A stretch of DNA of 7,902 nucleotides from Lachnospiraceae bacterium UBA7480 (GTDB lineage Bacteria > Bacillota > Clostridia > Lachnospirales > Lachnospiraceae). The DNA lies in the NCBI GenBank assembly GCA_002479655.1, contig DLOQ01000087.1:17083-24984 (forward strand), read 5' to 3'. This document shows, piece after piece, positions 5,996-7,902 of the stretch (positions within the stretch are counted from its first letter, which is position 1; each line of letters begins with the position of its first letter). The position numbers and the translations under genes are program-made. Under the pieces are notes generated by a model that saw only the letters and a list, made by a program, of their open reading frames with translations, had not been told where the DNA came from and did no database searches.

Positions 5996-6020
5996 GGACA
6001 GATTAACAGGTTATGTGTCC
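5996..6020 (-). terminator. Nested hairpin after the antiporter gene, possible weak terminator
   Basis: On the minus strand GGACA...TGTCC arms enclose a second TAAC-ct-GTTA stem, 19 bases past the antiporter stop codon. The following TTATCAAACAG is only partly T-rich, so termination would be inefficient. It may instead be a processing or attenuation element before the 39-codon gene. No confident separate promoter was seen between it and that gene. Confidence 0.35.
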
Positions 6021-6038
6021 ATTAAATCGTACTGTAAG

Positions 6039-7238
6039 CTACGCGCCCTGCGCCGCGGGCTCCGCCGGATCAGGCGCTTTCGTATATAGATATTTTAATA
6101 GGATCGGCACCAAAATACTAGATACAATTATTAATAAAATTACAGCCGTAAAATAGGAGGAATCAATAATTCCCAATGCGAGTCCTTTTTGTGTGATGAT
6201 CAGCGCCACCTCGCCGCGCGTCATCATACCTACGCCGACCTTGATACAGTTGATCCCTTTGATGCCGCATACTCTGGACATCAAACCGCAGCCTATGACC
6301 TTCGTCAGCATCGCCACAAGGACAAAGCAGACAGAGAACCAAAGCATACTGGTATCCAGCTCCCTTAGATTCGTCTTTAATCCGATCCCGACAAAAAAGA
6401 TCGGGCCAAAGAACATATAATTATTGATAGATACCTTCCGGTCAATATATTCCGCATCCCGTATATTACACAGGATGATGCCTGCTACATAAGCGCCGGT
6501 AATGTCCGCAATGCCAAAATACTTCTCTGCGCAATATGCCATGGCAAAACAGATCCCAAGACCAATGATCGGAATCCTCCTTGAATGTGGGTATCTTGCA
6601 TCTACCTTCTGCATAATCCGATAAAGCACATAACCACCAACCAGAGAGGCCGCAAAGAAGACAACCATATTGCTCATTACCAGCAATGTATTGGAACTTG
6701 GATCCTTAAACCCTATCACAAAAGTCAGAACGATGATGCCGATCACATCATCAATGATCGCGGCGCTTAAGATTGTCTGCCCGATCTTCCCTTTCAGATA
6801 TCCCATTTCACGCAGACACTCTACCGTGATCCCTACGGAGGTCGCCGTCATGATGGAACCGATAAACAACGCTTTGAAAAAGCCCTCTGATCCCCACGCT
6901 GACCATCCGAAGAATACCATATATAAAACAGCGCCACCCACAAGCGGTACAAATACGCCCGCACAAGCGATCAGAAAAGCGATCAAACCGGATTTTTTCA
7001 ACTCCTTCAGATTCGTCTCAAGACCGGCGGAAAACATGATCAGTATCACGCCGATCTCCGCCATCTTAGCTATATAATCGGAACTTACAACCCAGTCAAA
7101 CAAACAAGGACCTACGATCAGCCCCGCAATGATCTCGCCTACCACCATCGGGGCTTTGCACTTTTTCGCCACAATTCCCATAAATTTAGCTGATAAGATA
7201 ATAATCGCCAAATCCCTGAAAATCTCATACGTTTCCAC
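6039..7238 (-). CDS. CPA2-family monovalent cation:proton antiporter
   Basis: A 399-residue polytopic membrane protein of the Na+/H+ exchanger fold, related to NapA/GerN/KefB-type CPA2 transporters. It would exchange Na+ or K+ for H+ across the cytoplasmic membrane. About 12-13 hydrophobic helices fill the length. Key features: the GEIIAGLIVGP element (34-44), TATSVGITV in the unwound fourth helix (131-139), the paired aspartates D163-D164 in AAIIDDVIGI, K313 in MLTKVIGCG, and R341 in MMTRGEVALI. The DD pair is typical of electrogenic members. The protein ends soon after the transport domain and lacks the Rossmann-type RCK (TrkA-N) domain of Kef systems. The start is GTG 7238: an in-frame TGA lies 24 bases upstream, no other upstream start exists, and AGGGCGG precedes it. 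Ion preference cannot be told. Alternative family members include germination-type or glutathione-independent K+ exporters. Confidence 0.9.
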   Translation of the reverse strand: METYEIFRDLAIIILSAKFMGIVAKKCKAPMVVGEIIAGLIVGPCLFDWVVSSDYIAKMAEIGVILIMFSAGLETNLKELKKSGLIAFLIACAGVFVPLVGGAVLYMVFFGWSAWGSEGFFKALFIGSIMTATSVGITVECLREMGYLKGKIGQTILSAAIIDDVIGIIVLTFVIGFKDPSSNTLLVMSNMVVFFAASLVGGYVLYRIMQKVDARYPHSRRIPIIGLGICFAMAYCAEKYFGIADITGAYVAGIILCNIRDAEYIDRKVSINNYMFFGPIFFVGIGLKTNLRELDTSMLWFSVCFVLVAMLTKVIGCGLMSRVCGIKGINCIKVGVGMMTRGEVALIITQKGLALGIIDSSYFTAVILLIIVSSILVPILLKYLYTKAPDPAEPAAQGA

Positions 7239-7276
7239 AGAAACCGCCCTGCCTTTCCATCACTTTCCAAGCCTTG

Positions 7277-7305
7277 ATTATAACACCAACAAACTATAAT
7301 TTAAA
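7277..7305 (-). promoter_or_regulatory. Extended -10 promoter candidate for the antiporter gene
   Basis: The minus strand carries TGTTATAAT, an extended -10 with TATAAT at 7277-7282, and a moderate -35 TTTAAA (7300-7305, 17-base spacer) overlapping the last codons of the chemoreceptor gene. It would start transcription near 7270, about 30 bases before GTG 7238. No hairpin terminator was seen after the chemoreceptor gene, so readthrough is also possible. Confidence 0.5.
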
Positions 7306-7902
7306 ATATTCAATGCTTTTTACCAGTTCATCAGCTATTTCACGCAGTTTCCCCGCATTGGCGGAAACCTGTTCAAAGGCGCCTACCGCTTCCTGCGTCG
7401 CGTCATAAGTCCTCCGGGTTCCGGAAGCATTATCCTGTGCAATTTCCGACAGGTCTTCTACCGCCCGCACCACTTCATTACGGGACTGCTCCAAACGCTG
7501 GGCGCTGCCCTTGATCATTTCAATGCCGTGCATGGAGTCGTTGATTTCACCCAAAACTTCCCTGACAATGCTCTGCGTATCCTGCATACTCGCGCTTTGA
7601 CTTGTTATGATCCCCTGCATCTGCTGCATAATTTCCACTGCCTTCGCAGAATCTTCCATCAGCTTCTGGCTTGCCTTCTCGATCTCAAGGCTGGACTGTC
7701 CTGACTGGTCTGCCAGCTTCTGGATCTGGTCTGCTACAATGGCAAATCCTCTGCCGCTTTCGCCCGCTCTTGCCGCTTCAATCGACGCATTTAAGCTTAA
7801 CAAATTAGTATCTTCCGCTATGGAAGTAATAAAGGCTGTTGCCTGATAGATCTGCTGTACGGAATCATTTGTGCGATTCGTCTGCGTCCGGATCTCTTCG
7901 AT
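7294..7902 (-). CDS. Methyl-accepting chemotaxis protein, C-terminal signalling domain (5' end cut by window)
   Basis: The frame is open to the window edge, giving 202 visible C-terminal residues of a chemoreceptor that would signal to CheA/CheW. The highly conserved hairpin tip is present: AEDTNLLSLNASIEAARAGE (29-48), then SGRGFAIVADQIQKLADQS (49-67). A long heptad-patterned descending helix follows, to about residue 200, ending in the typical 'L-V-K-S-I-E-Y-F-K-L' tail. There is no CheR-tethering pentapeptide. The ligand-binding domain and membrane helices, if any, lie beyond 7902, so the stimulus is unknown. The methionine-like TTG at 7803 is internal to the conserved tip and is not a start. 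The stop codon is 55 bases before the antiporter GTG. Confidence 0.93.
   Translation of the reverse strand: MEEIRTQTNRTNDSVQQIYQATAFITSIAEDTNLLSLNASIEAARAGESGRGFAIVADQIQKLADQSGQSSLEIEKASQKLMEDSAKAVEIMQQMQGIITSQSASMQDTQSIVREVLGEINDSMHGIEMIKGSAQRLEQSRNEVVRAVEDLSEIAQDNASGTRRTYDATQEAVGAFEQVSANAGKLREIADELVKSIEYFKL

Noticed and set aside
6670..7077. 135-codon plus-strand frame
   Set aside because: It is antisense to conserved antiporter helices, including the DD motif, and has no domain or ribosome binding site.

Overview
The window looks like a chromosomal segment of an anaerobic, plant-fibre- or sugar-using Clostridia member, most likely a Lachnospiraceae-type gut or rumen Firmicute. The basis is gene content (secreted GH5 cellulase with a CBM2-like module and Asn-rich linker, PfkB sugar kinase, Firmicute-style GtrII protein, methyl-accepting chemotaxis protein), purine-rich GGAGG-type ribosome binding sites and AT-rich sigma-A-like promoters. 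The taxonomic call is inference. No rRNA, tRNA, CRISPR array, insertion sequence or phage gene was seen.

Layout. A 5'-truncated PfkB carbohydrate kinase (2-859, +) is followed convergently, after only 18 bases, by a two-gene minus-strand operon: a GtrII-family polytopic membrane glycosyltransferase (1942-3558) and then a cytoplasmic GT2 glycosyltransferase with a helical C-terminal part (878-1888). The operon diverges from a small plus-strand gene (3688-3939) for an 83-residue protein rich in Pro and Cys with four CxxC motifs. That gene has its own strong promoter. It converges on a secreted or membrane-anchored GH5 endoglucanase (3998-5791, -), and a terminator serving the cellulase lies between the two 3' ends. 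Upstream of the cellulase, on the same strand, are an overlooked 39-codon gene with a near-perfect ribosome binding site (5848-5967), a CPA2-type cation:proton antiporter (6039-7238), and the C-terminal signalling part of a methyl-accepting chemotaxis protein (7294-7902, truncated by the window edge).

How the genes may work together. The cellulase and the sugar kinase fit a polysaccharide-using lifestyle, but they are separate transcription units on opposite strands. The two glycosyltransferases probably act on one cell-surface glycan, because they are adjacent, co-directional and 53 bases apart. The antiporter and the chemoreceptor are probably neighbours rather than partners. An extended -10 promoter candidate sits between them.

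Nothing here is a clearly new defence or mobile system. The least explained items are the CxxC/Pro-rich small protein, the 39-residue protein upstream of the cellulase, and the palindromic region between the divergent genes. Several start codons were refined from ribosome binding site position: cellulase ATG at 5791, GT2 ATG at 1888, small CxxC protein ATG at 3688, antiporter GTG at 7238.
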